64,000 nt of DNA from a bacterium (lineage in GTDB: Bacteria > Pseudomonadota > Alphaproteobacteria > Rickettsiales > RI-342): positions 65,257 through 129,256 of the forward strand of contig WGMV01000002.1 in assembly GCA_016124905.1 (NCBI GenBank). The letters run 5' to 3'. Each line of letters starts with the position of its first letter. Within the stretch, counting starts at the first letter, position 1. The notes beneath the pieces are model-generated. The model searched no databases. It worked only from the letters and a program-made list of their open reading frames with translations, and had not been told where the DNA came from. Positions 17,019 through 25,235 of the stretch are shown one piece after another. The position numbers were made by a program, and so were the translations under genes.

Positions 17019-18059
17019 TTAAGGACAAGGGTTAGGTATTTGAACCTGTACAACCTCAATATCTTGTAGCACTTCGGGGCTCAAGCGCAGGTCCATGCTG
17101 TCGACATTACTCTTCAGCTGCTCCATCGTCGTCGCGCCAATGATGTTGCTCGTCACAAACGGCTGCTGCGTCACATAGGCCAGCGCCATTTGCGCCATGT
17201 CCAGCCCGTGCTTTTTGGCAATCGCCGCGTAAGCCGCCGTCGCTTTTTCCGCCAGCGGGTTATTGTAGCGCTGAAACCTCGCAAACAGCGTGATGCGCCC
17301 CTTCGGCGGCCGTTGCCCGTTCAGGTATTTCCCCGAAAGCACGCCGAATGCCAGCGGCGAATAAGCCAGCAGCCCGCACTGCTCGCGGATGGACACTTCC
17401 GCCAGCCCCACCTCGTAACTGCGGTTGAGCAGGTTATACGGGTTCTGCACCGAAGCCACGCGCGGCAGCCCTTTTGTCTCCGCCAGCTTCAACGCATGCA
17501 TCACGCCCCACGGCGTTTCGTTGGAAAGCCCCACATGGCGGATTTTCCCTTCCGCCATCAGCTCTGCCATCGCCCCAAGGCTCTCCTCCAGATCGATGAC
17601 ATCCTTATCTTCCACATGCCGGTAGCCAAGCTGGCCGAAATAATTGGTCGTCCGGTCCGGCCAGTGCATTTGGTACAGGTCGATATAATCCGTCCGCAGC
17701 CGCTTCAGGTTATTCTCCACCGCTAATTTGATATGCGCGCGGCTCAACCGCGTCTCACCCCGGCCAAGATACTCAAACCCCTGGCTGCGTCCGGTAACTT
17801 TAGTAGCGATGATCACCTTATCGCGCTTACCGCTTTTCGCTAGCCAGCTGCCGATATATTGCTCGGTGCGCCCCTGCGTCTCCGCCTTCGGCGGCACGGG
17901 ATACATCTCGGCGGCATCCCAGAAATTCACCCCGCGCTCCAGCGCGTAATCCATCTGCTGGTGTGCTTCGGCTTCCGTGTTCTGCTCGCCCCAGGTCATG
18001 GTGCCCAGGCAAATGGCGCTGACCTTCAGGCCAGTCCGTCCTAATTCACGATATTCCAT
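17019..18059 (-). CDS. Aldo/keto reductase, Tas-like
   Basis: 346 residues, an NADPH-dependent (beta/alpha)8 oxidoreductase. It opens MEYRELGRTGLKVSAICLG. The catalytic Asp is in VNFWDAAEMYPVPP, the Lys in IIATKVTGRS and the His in YQMHWPDRTTNYFG. The MYPVPP and WPDR signatures are those of the E. coli Tas group. The substrate is unknown. It follows the acyl-CoA synthetase gene by 2 bases, so the two are co-transcribed. Confidence 0.9.
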   Translation of the reverse strand: MEYRELGRTGLKVSAICLGTMTWGEQNTEAEAHQQMDYALERGVNFWDAAEMYPVPPKAETQGRTEQYIGSWLAKSGKRDKVIIATKVTGRSQGFEYLGRGETRLSRAHIKLAVENNLKRLRTDYIDLYQMHWPDRTTNYFGQLGYRHVEDKDVIDLEESLGAMAELMAEGKIRHVGLSNETPWGVMHALKLAETKGLPRVASVQNPYNLLNRSYEVGLAEVSIREQCGLLAYSPLAFGVLSGKYLNGQRPPKGRITLFARFQRYNNPLAEKATAAYAAIAKKHGLDMAQMALAYVTQQPFVTSNIIGATTMEQLKSNVDSMDLRLSPEVLQDIEVVQVQIPNPCP

Positions 18060-18061
18060 AT

Positions 18062-19690
18062 CTACCTCAAGTGATCCAGCAAGCGATAGCGCATCACATC
18101 CCCGTCTTCCGTCAGGGGAATTTCATTCACCATATGCAGCGCCAGCATGTCGCGCTCACTTTCCTTCAATCGCTCATCGAGCCATTTCTGGAAGGATTTC
18201 TTGGTTTTGATATCGCTGTCGCCCGCATCCACAAACAACGCATAGCGCACATCATCTTGACGTAAATTACCCGGTATCTCCAGCACCACGGCACGGATGG
18301 CCCGCTCGGATGCCTCCGCCTCCAGCTTCTCCAGCCAGGCGGGCAGGCTGAAACCGTGCTTGCTGTCCTGTCCGCGCCGTGTGGTGATTTCCACATGCCC
18401 GTCCGGATGGATCACCCCCATATCGCCCGTATGGAACATCCCCCCGCGGAAGGCGCGCTTCGTCGCCGCCGGGTCCTTGTAATAGCCCTTGAACACCGTA
18501 TTACCGCGGATCATGATCTCACCCACGCTTTTGCCGTCCAGCGGTACGGGCTTCATCGTGTCCGGGTGCATCAGCTCAAGCCGGTCAAGCGTGGGATAAT
18601 GCGCCGAGGTATGCGCACGCAGCCCTTCCTGCTTATTCTCACTGAACTGGCAGATTGCCGCCGGGCCGTAGGTCTCCGTCATGCCGTAAAGCAGCGTAAT
18701 CTTGAAACCGGCTTTCTTGAGAATCTCGATATCGGCAGGGTTATACCCGTCATCCACCACCTCCAGCACCACCGGCTGGGATAGTTTTTTGCCTTTCACC
18801 CGCTCGGCCAGCCAGGCCAGCAGCCCACGCTTGCCGCCCATATGCGTCACCTTATGGTGCTTGATAAGCGCGATGATATCATCCACCACATCCAGCGAAG
18901 GCAGGCAGATCTGCGTGCCTGCCACCGCCGCCACCGACCATACATGGCACCAGCCGTGGGCGCGGAACATCGGCAGCGTCCACAGATACACCGTGTCACG
19001 CCCCATGCCACCGCTGACGACATTGGCCAGCGTATCCAGATACGCGCCGCGATGATGATACAAAACGCCCTTCGGCGCGCTTTCCGTGCCCTGCGTATAA
19101 TTCAGCCCGATGGACTGCCACTCGTCATGCGGGCCCACCGCGCGAAAATTCGCCGAGCCGCTCATCACAAATGTCTCATAATCGCGAATTTTAGTGTTCT
19201 TGCCCTTCTTGGCCTTCGGCATCCCCGCCACAATCACCGCGGGCGGACGCGCCAGCAAGGCGATCGCCTCATTCAGCCTGCCAAGGCAGCTGTAATCCAC
19301 CAGCACCACGTTCGCCTCGCTATGCCCCAGCAGATAGGCCAGCGTCTCCACATCGCGCCGGGGGTTGATCGTGGCAATCACCGCCCCAAGCATGGGGATG
19401 GCATAATGCGCCTCCACCATCATCGCTGTGTTGGGAGACATCACCCCCACCACCTGCCCTTCTTCCACGCCCAGCGCATGCAGGGCACCCGCCAGGCGGC
19501 AACTGCGCTCATAAAGCTCGGCATAATCATACTGGGCCTGGCCATCCACCAGGGCCACATGGTCCGGGTGCACGGTGGCGGCCCATTCAAGGAAGGATAT
19601 CGGCGTCAACGGCCGGTAATTCACCTGGTTGGGGTAAAAAGCGCTGTCCGTTTCGCCCACGCCATGGGCCTGCACTGCTTCCTGGGGCAT
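18062..19690 (-). CDS. Acyl-CoA synthetase (AMP-forming)
   Basis: 542 residues of the adenylate-forming superfamily, which activates a carboxylic acid to acyl-AMP and then acyl-CoA. The P-loop reads YTQGTESAPKGVLYHH, whereas YTSGTTGxPKGV is usual. The A5 motif YGMTETYGPA and the A7 hinge HTGDMGVIHPDGHVEIT are normal. The C-terminal domain ends without an obvious catalytic lysine in the common PxTxxGK form (here PLTEDGDVMRYRLLDHLR), so activity needs care. Medium- or long-chain fatty acid specificity is likely but not provable. Confidence 0.82.
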   Translation of the reverse strand: MPQEAVQAHGVGETDSAFYPNQVNYRPLTPISFLEWAATVHPDHVALVDGQAQYDYAELYERSCRLAGALHALGVEEGQVVGVMSPNTAMMVEAHYAIPMLGAVIATINPRRDVETLAYLLGHSEANVVLVDYSCLGRLNEAIALLARPPAVIVAGMPKAKKGKNTKIRDYETFVMSGSANFRAVGPHDEWQSIGLNYTQGTESAPKGVLYHHRGAYLDTLANVVSGGMGRDTVYLWTLPMFRAHGWCHVWSVAAVAGTQICLPSLDVVDDIIALIKHHKVTHMGGKRGLLAWLAERVKGKKLSQPVVLEVVDDGYNPADIEILKKAGFKITLLYGMTETYGPAAICQFSENKQEGLRAHTSAHYPTLDRLELMHPDTMKPVPLDGKSVGEIMIRGNTVFKGYYKDPAATKRAFRGGMFHTGDMGVIHPDGHVEITTRRGQDSKHGFSLPAWLEKLEAEASERAIRAVVLEIPGNLRQDDVRYALFVDAGDSDIKTKKSFQKWLDERLKESERDMLALHMVNEIPLTEDGDVMRYRLLDHLR

Positions 19691-19725
19691 GCATCACTCC
19701 GATATGCAAACGGCCGAAATGAAAA

Positions 19726-19781
19726 CACCCTGTGGTAACGAAGCGTGCCCATCCGGCTCATCACTTCTACACCACAGGGTG
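19726..19781 (-). terminator. Long-loop inverted repeat, possible terminator
   Basis: An 11-bp perfect inverted repeat (CACCCTGTGGT / ACCACAGGGTG) with a 34-nt loop. It lies between the stop of the outer-membrane protein gene and the start of the acyl-CoA synthetase gene. On the minus strand a TTTT run follows the stem. It probably ends the barrel-protein transcript. The loop is long for a classical terminator. Confidence 0.5.
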
Positions 19782-19801
19782 CGTCAAGATGCTACTAAAT
19801 T

Positions 19802-20419
19802 TTAGAAGTTGAAGCGTGCGCCCACTTCTGCGCTGTGCGACATGATGCCTTCCAGATCCACGCCATTGATGGTGGCATCCGTCGTCCCCAGCAGGCGATA
19901 GCCCAGCGTCAGGTCCAGGTTCGGCATCGTAACGGGCGAGTAGGCAACACCGGCTTTGAACTGGTAGGCCCACACATTGTCGTCGTCATTACCCGTGCCA
20001 CTGTCCAGCTTCACCGTTGCGGCACCGCCCCCGAAGCCGAGATACGGCGTGAAGCGGCTGCTGTTATGGAAGTCGAACATCAGGTTCGCCATGATGGCCG
20101 AAGTGGCGAAATCACCATTCAGGTTCGTGCCAACACCGCCCACCGTGAATTTATCATTGTCGTTTTTATTGTGGAACACTTCCGCTTCCAATCGCAGGAA
20201 CGGAGCAGACACCGGGCGATAGCCGAGCGATGCCGAGAAATTGTAACCGCCGTCGAAGCTGACTTCGGAATTGGTGCCGTAATCGGCATCCATCTGGCTG
20301 GTATAACCGGTGGCAAGGCCAACATACCACTTGGGAAATGCGCCTTCGCTCGCCTGAGCTGCGCCTGCCAACGTGGTGCCTGCCAGCAAGGCCGCACATA
20401 CCATATATATAGGTTTCAT
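19802..20419 (-). CDS. Outer-membrane beta-barrel protein
   Basis: 205 residues: a signal peptide ending ...LAGAAQA, then alternating amphipathic strands (KWYVGLATGYTSQ, FTPYLGFGGGAATVKL, LDLTLGYRLLGTTD) and a terminal Phe (GARFNF), the signal for BAM-mediated insertion. The size suits an 8-strand barrel of the opacity/OmpA-like porin group. I chose the ATG at 20419 rather than an upstream TTG. A run of G (AGGGGGT) lies before it. The gene lies next to tRNA-Leu. Confidence 0.85.
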   Translation of the reverse strand: MKPIYMVCAALLAGTTLAGAAQASEGAFPKWYVGLATGYTSQMDADYGTNSEVSFDGGYNFSASLGYRPVSAPFLRLEAEVFHNKNDNDKFTVGGVGTNLNGDFATSAIMANLMFDFHNSSRFTPYLGFGGGAATVKLDSGTGNDDDNVWAYQFKAGVAYSPVTMPNLDLTLGYRLLGTTDATINGVDLEGIMSHSAEVGARFNF

Positions 20420-20532
20420 AGCCAACTACCCCCTAGGTTTTGTAGGTCTATAGCACAATCATCAATAGCCTGCAAAGACTAAAGAAAGGTAAAGGCTTGA
20501 AAATTTTCTCTTGAGGCACCGCTTCCCGCCCC

Positions 20533-22143
20533 TTACACCACAAGTCGTGGATTGCCCGCGTGGCGGAATGGTAGACGCTGCGGACTTAAAATCCGTTTCC
20601 CGTAAGGGAGTGCCGGTTCAAGTCCGGCCGCGGGCACCATCTCTTTATGATCTGTCTGCAACGCCATCAAAACCCTGAAGGGCAGCGCGGTTGCGGCGGT
20701 TCTATATCCCTCATTTCGATGGTATGGAAGTTTCTCAGCGAAAACGAGTTTTAGGACGTTTCTCTTATCCTCTAAACATCCATTAGCCCATATTTTATGC
20801 GGGTTTCCGAGAAAATTTATAGCGGTTCTATAAGTTTCGTCGAAGGTCTTGATCGGACGCCCACAATTTTTGATTTTTTCCTTCATGCTGATTTTTTCTT
20901 TATCCAGTTTTCTGATCTGGCCTTCATAGGTTTCGATCAGTGTTGAACTGTTGGTATCAACAATCCGTTCCAGAAATTGCCCGATTTTGTGATCCAGTTT
21001 TTGAAGCTGGATTTTTAATACCTGGCTTTCTTCCTTCTGACGGCTGGCAGTGGCATCCCACAGCTTCTTAAACATAGCGGTTGCCATCTCAAATAGGTCC
21101 TGGGAGGGCTGTAAGCTTATCAGCAATGCTTCAAACTCAGCCTCAAGCTTCTCACGGCGGATGGTTTTGCCGTACAGGTCACAGGTTTTATGCTGGCAGT
21201 AATAATAAGGATATTTGCCATTCCTGCCCTTAGACCAGCAGGAGGTCATAGGATCGCCGCAGCAAGCGCATGTAACAAAGCCGCGCAGCGGAAAATCCAG
21301 GTTAATGTCTTTTCGCGCCGGTGCCTTGGCGTTAGCTTTCAGGCGCTCCTGAATCTGTTGCCATGTTTCAAAGCTGATAATCGCTTCATGCTGAGCGGCC
21401 CGAAAGCTGACCGACCAATCAGGCAAATCAATATATCCAGCGTAGGTAGCACGAACCAGTACCTCATGGATGCGTTGACAATGCACTTCGCCTTTATCGT
21501 TTTTTGGATATTCAGGATGGGATTCCAGAAATAGCTTTAATTCGCTCAATGTTTCAAATCGACCGGAAGCAAATCCTTCCATCGCTTCTTGCAAGATGGA
21601 AGCCAGCGGTTCATTCCTGACCAGCATTTTCCCGTGACCAGGTTTGGTTGCGTATTTGTAGCCCACAGGCGCATGAAATACCCAGTAGCCATTCTGCAAA
21701 CGCGACCGCATACGGCTTTTGACTTGTTCAGCGTTCTTTTCGCGCTGATGCGCGGCAACGGATGCTAAAAGATGCTCTACAAGGCGGCTGTCTGAATCCT
21801 CTCCAAATTCAATGGATGGGGATTCCAGCTTTGCTTTCGTGTTGGCAATAGCAGTACGCAGCTTGATATGCGTTTCAATATCGCGGGCAAGACGGCTGAT
21901 ATCGTCAATGATGACAACGTAGATATCTTTCTTGTTCTGTTTCAAGAAACGAAGCATTTCCTGCATACTGCGACGCTCTAGCAATGCGCCGGTTACACCT
22001 CTTTCGTGAAAGACTTGCTCGACATCATATCCTTTGCGTTCGGCAAATTCGCGGCAGCGCGTTTCCTGAGATTCAAGTCCGTGTCCGTCCGTCACTTGCT
22101 TTGGGTCTGATACACGGCAATAAATTACTGCTTTTTGTTGCAT
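20533..22143 (-). CDS. Large serine recombinase (integrase)
   Basis: 536 residues as integrated. The resolvase domain starts AVIYCRVSDPKQ with the catalytic Ser at 12 and DDISRLARD later. The recombinase domain follows (about 160-280). A zinc ribbon has CACCGDPM and YYYCQHKTC. A coiled coil spans about 340-430. The last 35 residues (MVPAAGLEPALPYGKR and on) are an antisense reading of tRNA-Leu and then chromosome, gained on integration. The native 3' end is at 52,580-52,675. RBS GGAG precedes the ATG, inside the end of the gene upstream. It catalyses integration and, with a directionality factor, excision. Confidence 0.93.
   Translation of the reverse strand: MQQKAVIYCRVSDPKQVTDGHGLESQETRCREFAERKGYDVEQVFHERGVTGALLERRSMQEMLRFLKQNKKDIYVVIIDDISRLARDIETHIKLRTAIANTKAKLESPSIEFGEDSDSRLVEHLLASVAAHQREKNAEQVKSRMRSRLQNGYWVFHAPVGYKYATKPGHGKMLVRNEPLASILQEAMEGFASGRFETLSELKLFLESHPEYPKNDKGEVHCQRIHEVLVRATYAGYIDLPDWSVSFRAAQHEAIISFETWQQIQERLKANAKAPARKDINLDFPLRGFVTCACCGDPMTSCWSKGRNGKYPYYYCQHKTCDLYGKTIRREKLEAEFEALLISLQPSQDLFEMATAMFKKLWDATASRQKEESQVLKIQLQKLDHKIGQFLERIVDTNSSTLIETYEGQIRKLDKEKISMKEKIKNCGRPIKTFDETYRTAINFLGNPHKIWANGCLEDKRNVLKLVFAEKLPYHRNEGYRTAATALPFRVLMALQTDHKEMVPAAGLEPALPYGKRILSPQRLPFRHAGNPRLVV
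20554..20639 (+). tRNA. tRNA-Leu(UAA)
   Basis: 86 bases including an encoded CCA. The acceptor arm is GCCCGCG / CGCGGGC, the anticodon loop CTTAAAA gives anticodon TAA, and there is a long variable arm (TTTCCCGTAAGGGA) as expected of tRNA-Leu. The T arm is GGTTCAAGTCC. It is intact although the mobile element begins at its last bases. Confidence 0.97.
20634..20640. other. attL core (left end of the element)
   Basis: GCACCAT at the 3' end of tRNA-Leu is repeated at 52,669-52,675. The in-frame continuation of the recombinase gene across the two copies supports it as the crossover region. The core is only 7 bp, so the exact cut within it is not defined. Confidence 0.75.
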
Positions 22144-22144
22144 A

Positions 22145-22471
22145 TTATTCTCCTTCTGCGCTGGCGCTGAAGCTCTTGGAAAGTTGGTTGTTATGAGACT
22201 CTATCTCGCTTGGAATCGCCTGTAAATCTTGCTTTAGGCAGAGTTGCACAGGATGGTAGCCGAAGGCTGTATCCACGAAACTTTGCATCATAAGCCATAT
22301 AGTGCGGATCAATTCGATCTTCTGCTCCTCGCTTAGATCAAACCGATCAACATATTGGCGATATTCTTCGATATCTGGTTGCATGATGGCAATACAATCC
22401 CTTCGCGCGGCAAGGCCAGCGCGTTCTTTAGGCGTTGAATTTGTTTGGAAATAAAAAAGCGGACCGCGCAA
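22145..22471 (-). CDS. Small helical protein upstream of the recombinase
   Basis: 108 residues from a TTG; a shorter version could start at an internal ATG (MQPDIEEYRQY). The core DLSEEQKIELIRTIWLMMQS and AFGYHPVQLCL is helical. The stop lies within the RBS of the recombinase, one base from its ATG, so the two are coupled. It could be a recombination partner, for example a directionality factor, but I do not recognise the family. Start uncertain. Confidence 0.6.
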   Translation of the reverse strand: MRGPLFYFQTNSTPKERAGLAARRDCIAIMQPDIEEYRQYVDRFDLSEEQKIELIRTIWLMMQSFVDTAFGYHPVQLCLKQDLQAIPSEIESHNNQLSKSFSASAEGE

Positions 22472-22485
22472 GGCACGAGTCCGCT
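22452..22485 (-). terminator. Intrinsic terminator after the DUF6362 gene
   Basis: On the minus strand GCGGAC / GTCCGC with a 14-nt loop is followed by TTTTTT. It lies 19 bases past the stop of the DUF6362 gene and overlaps the presumed 5' end of the small helical gene. Some read-through, or a promoter inside this stretch, is therefore needed for the recombinase. Confidence 0.65.
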
Positions 22486-22503
22486 ATTCTATGTAGTACA
22501 ATA

Positions 22504-22941
22504 CTAAATAATGGCCGTTTCGTCCGCTACTGAATGGTCCGGCTTTTTCTGTCCGGATTCCATATTCAGGTTGAAGCAGATTTTGAGCAAACCGCCGGTC
22601 CAGATATCACGGACTTTCGTTTTGCCCATGCCTAAGCGCCAGCAAATAACTTTCCAGCGCACTTTTTCTGCCCGCATCCAGACAATCTTGCGCGTTAGCT
22701 CATCATCAATCCACCACAGCCATTGCAGCGCCTTTTCCATGCGACTGATGGCCTCCGGTGTGGGAGGCCCCAGGCGCGTCGGCAGTTTATCGCTTTGCAG
22801 TTGTTCAAAGGCCGTGCGGACAATGGGAGGCCATTTGCTAAAATGCCCTGGCACTTTAACGCTGGGAAGCCGGTGCAAGGTGCGGGCGGCATCTTCCAGG
22901 TGATCTGCTATCTCGGTAATGGTCCAGGAGTTATTACGCAT
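22504..22941 (-). CDS. DUF6362-family protein, HTH-like
   Basis: 145 residues. The pattern AARTLHRLPSVKVPGHFSKW, a middle helix EKALQWLWWID, and KVRWKVICWRLGMGKTKVRD matches the DUF6362 family, seen in alphaproteobacterial phages and mobile elements. The last segment resembles a helix-turn-helix, like terminase small subunits or sigma region 4. No function is established. Its start overlaps the end of a 54-residue gene by 8 bases. Confidence 0.78.
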   Translation of the reverse strand: MRNNSWTITEIADHLEDAARTLHRLPSVKVPGHFSKWPPIVRTAFEQLQSDKLPTRLGPPTPEAISRMEKALQWLWWIDDELTRKIVWMRAEKVRWKVICWRLGMGKTKVRDIWTGGLLKICFNLNMESGQKKPDHSVADETAII

Positions 22942-23098
22942 TAGCAGCCTCCATGATTGTGGAGACAGCCTTGTTTTCTATAATACCTGAGTATGGGCGC
23001 GGATGGTCAAATGCGATGCTATCATATAGGAAATAAGAATTTATTCCTAGCCTAAATCGTATTACATTCCATGCGGTTGAGTCATTCCAGCCATTCAT
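22934..23098 (-). CDS. Small protein, 54 aa, coupled to DUF6362
   Basis: Begins MNGWNDSTAWNVIRFRLGIN and ends STIMEAANA. An excellent ribosome binding site (GGAGGTG) stands 4 nt before the ATG at 23098. Its last codons overlap the start of the DUF6362 gene in another frame (...GCT AATGCG TAA), so translation is coupled. I do not recognise it. Confidence 0.65.
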   Translation of the reverse strand: MNGWNDSTAWNVIRFRLGINSYFLYDSIAFDHPRPYSGIIENKAVSTIMEAANA

Positions 23099-23194
23099 AC
23101 ACACCTCCATGCTTGGGTATGCATGGATATTACTGAATCGCCCATATTAGGGCGAGGCTAACGCCGGACATGAAATGGACAAATCCGCCTAGCG

Positions 23195-23620
23195 TTATTT
23201 AGGCTCTTTCCGTTTAAAATCTGGCGTAATGACTTTACCTTCACCGGAATGTGGGGGGTCATCATTCTCCATATCCGGACGCAGGATATGGCTATAGAAC
23301 AGATTGATGATTGCATCGGAGCCAATACCGATTGCATGGTCCATAGCGGATCGACCGCGAACATCCTTTAACATAGGATTGACACGTACTTTTGACTGCT
23401 CAAATAAATATTCGCACAGGGTAAAGTTATTATTGCTTGCAGCCCAATGTAGGGCGGTAAGACCTGATTTATCAGAGGCGTTGATACAGTCGGGATTCTC
23501 CCAAAGAGCCAGCTTCACTTCTTCTAAGTTATTCGTTTTCGCCCCTTCCACAATTTTGTGAGAAGGCCGAGTCACGTTAGTTCCTTTCTTTTTATCCAAA
23601 CCAGATTTTGGCGGTTTCAT
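23195..23620 (-). CDS. Ankyrin-repeat protein
   Basis: 141 residues. Two to three ankyrin units are visible: GLTALHWAASNNNFTLCEYL is canonical (TALHxAA), followed by a degenerate GRSAMDHAIGIGSDAIINLF. There is no signal peptide, so it is probably a cytoplasmic protein-binding adaptor. Its ATG overlaps the stop of the upstream gene (ATGA). In bacterial toxin loci small ankyrin proteins often act as immunity partners. That role is only a possibility here. Confidence 0.82.
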   Translation of the reverse strand: MKPPKSGLDKKKGTNVTRPSHKIVEGAKTNNLEEVKLALWENPDCINASDKSGLTALHWAASNNNFTLCEYLFEQSKVRVNPMLKDVRGRSAMDHAIGIGSDAIINLFYSHILRPDMENDDPPHSGEGKVITPDFKRKEPK

Positions 23621-24609
23621 AACACAGGCCCTTCCATATTCGCCACAAATTTCTTGAAGTTACTTAAACCCCTAATTTTAAAGAAATCCGTATGCGCCTT
23701 TCTCTTTTGAAAGCCAGCTTGTGCAACAATCAAATCAGCATTATCCTCAGGACGCTCCCTTATTCTTTTTTTCTTACTCTTTTCTTCGACGCCTTGTTCA
23801 GAATCGGTCTTTTCCTGAAAATAAAGTTTTACCGAATTCGTCTCATACCCTTTTGTTTGTAAAATACCATGATAGTCATCACCTTGAGAGCTGGGCACAA
23901 TCAGACCTGTCTCCACATTTTCGAGTACCAAAAAATCGCCGATTTTGTCCGCTGGTAATTCCTGCAAGTAGAAAAGGATTTCAAGTTCGCTTAGTGTGGT
24001 TGGCGTGACTATTTTACCTCTGGTCTCAGCGTAGTGCTGAATGTTTATAAAAAAGTCAAACTTGTGAACTCTCAAAAACGGTGTCTTATCAATTGCTCTG
24101 AAGAATACCAAATTACCAGACGACCTGTTATAACCAAAAGGGCGGCGCTGGTGATAATATCCTACCTGCTCCAATGCTTTTGCTTTGTTCAGTAAAGCCC
24201 GATCTGTAAGGCAGGAAGCAATATTGGTAAATCTCGTAAGCGTAGTGCAGGTGGAGATATATAAATCTTCTACAGTTGCTTCAGTTTTATAATGTGGCAT
24301 TACAAGTGAGACATATTTCTCATACACTCGAATTTTATCTGTGTCTGGCGGCACATGATTTTTACTGACCCAGTTCCAAGGATCATGCTCATTTAATTCA
24401 GCAGATACTTTTAAAAGCCTCTGCTCGTCTTTAGAAAGAAGATGCTTGTTTTCGTTAAGAGTGCGATTGATCCAATAACTGTAACCTCTCTTTCCTATTC
24501 GTTCGTTCTCTAAGAAATACTCCAACAAGCCCCATTTAATCTGCCGGAGCCTTAATGGCGAAAATTCTTCTATAACGCCGTTACTTTTATCTGTTTTTTG
24601 GTCGCTCAT
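23617..24609 (-). CDS. Unknown protein coupled to the ankyrin protein
   Basis: 330 residues from ATG 24609 (MSDQKTDKS); a start at 24645 is possible. No domain recognised. The middle is mixed alpha/beta (RVYEKYVSLVMPHYKTEATV). Near residue 265 there is a very basic stretch (KSKKKRIRERPEDNADL) that could bind nucleic acid or act as a linker. There is no signal peptide or membrane segment. Its end overlaps the ankyrin gene by 4 bases, so the two proteins probably form a complex. It is divergent from the transfer-type genes starting at 24732. Confidence 0.7.
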   Translation of the reverse strand: MSDQKTDKSNGVIEEFSPLRLRQIKWGLLEYFLENERIGKRGYSYWINRTLNENKHLLSKDEQRLLKVSAELNEHDPWNWVSKNHVPPDTDKIRVYEKYVSLVMPHYKTEATVEDLYISTCTTLTRFTNIASCLTDRALLNKAKALEQVGYYHQRRPFGYNRSSGNLVFFRAIDKTPFLRVHKFDFFINIQHYAETRGKIVTPTTLSELEILFYLQELPADKIGDFLVLENVETGLIVPSSQGDDYHGILQTKGYETNSVKLYFQEKTDSEQGVEEKSKKKRIRERPEDNADLIVAQAGFQKRKAHTDFFKIRGLSNFKKFVANMEGPVL

Positions 24610-24632
24610 ACCTAAACTGTTTGTCCATTTCG

Positions 24633-24642
24633 TGTCCGGAAG
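24633..24642. promoter_or_regulatory. Putative operator, TGTCCGGA type
   Basis: TGTCCGGAAG matches 8 of 10 positions of TGTCCGGACA, the palindrome also found in two other divergent intergenic regions of the element (28,381 and 36,504). It lies just upstream of the unknown gene that ends at 24609 and about 90 bases before the transfer genes. Confidence 0.4.
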
Positions 24643-24731
24643 CACGCGGGACTAACTGCCCACACTCATTCATCATGGAATCACAAAGGTTTATGTAAAT
24701 CAACATAAGCCTCTCTACAAAGGAGGATTCC

Positions 24732-25235
24732 ATGTCGCAACAAGATTTAATTTTCAATCAGCCTAAATCCCCGCCACCTAAAAAGAACTCCAAAAAATCC
24801 CGGCAATTACCCAGCCTTAAAACAATCATGCTCATCGCTGGAGCCGTGCCGGTCACGATTTCCGCTGGCATGTTTGTGTGGGGAACGCTTGGAGAGGTGC
24901 TTTTACCTGAGCAATACCGCTTCTCGACATTTATAGGAACGCGCCTTGGGCATACCGATGCAAAGAAAATAGAAGCGAGTCTGCCAGCAGAAACCCAAAA
25001 GGCAGAAACCATCACCGCTGCACAAGGTCTTGTCCAATTGCGCCAAGCTTGCCAGCAGAACAGATTACAGGCAGCGCAACAGCTTTATGCGTCTTGTATT
25101 CAAAAGGATGGCGTTATCACCGGCTGTAATTTTCAGCGCGATGAGCTGATGGCCTTGCCCTGCCATCACTTTCTGCCTGCCGATCTCTCTCCCCAGCTTC
25201 AAAACATAATGAAACAAACAGGAGGTTCGCTATGA
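24732..25235 (+). CDS. One-TM transfer-associated protein
   Basis: 167 residues: a basic, Pro-rich cytoplasmic N-terminus, one membrane helix (about 30-53), and a periplasmic domain with four Cys (ACQQN, ASCIQK, GCNF, LPCHH) likely to form disulfides. It overlaps the lipoprotein gene by ATGA and shares a transcript with the coupling protein. It could anchor the otherwise soluble coupling protein. No family recognised. The RBS is AAAGGAGGA. Confidence 0.7.
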   Translation: MSQQDLIFNQPKSPPPKKNSKKSRQLPSLKTIMLIAGAVPVTISAGMFVWGTLGEVLLPEQYRFSTFIGTRLGHTDAKKIEASLPAETQKAETITAAQGLVQLRQACQQNRLQAAQQLYASCIQKDGVITGCNFQRDELMALPCHHFLPADLSPQLQNIMKQTGGSL

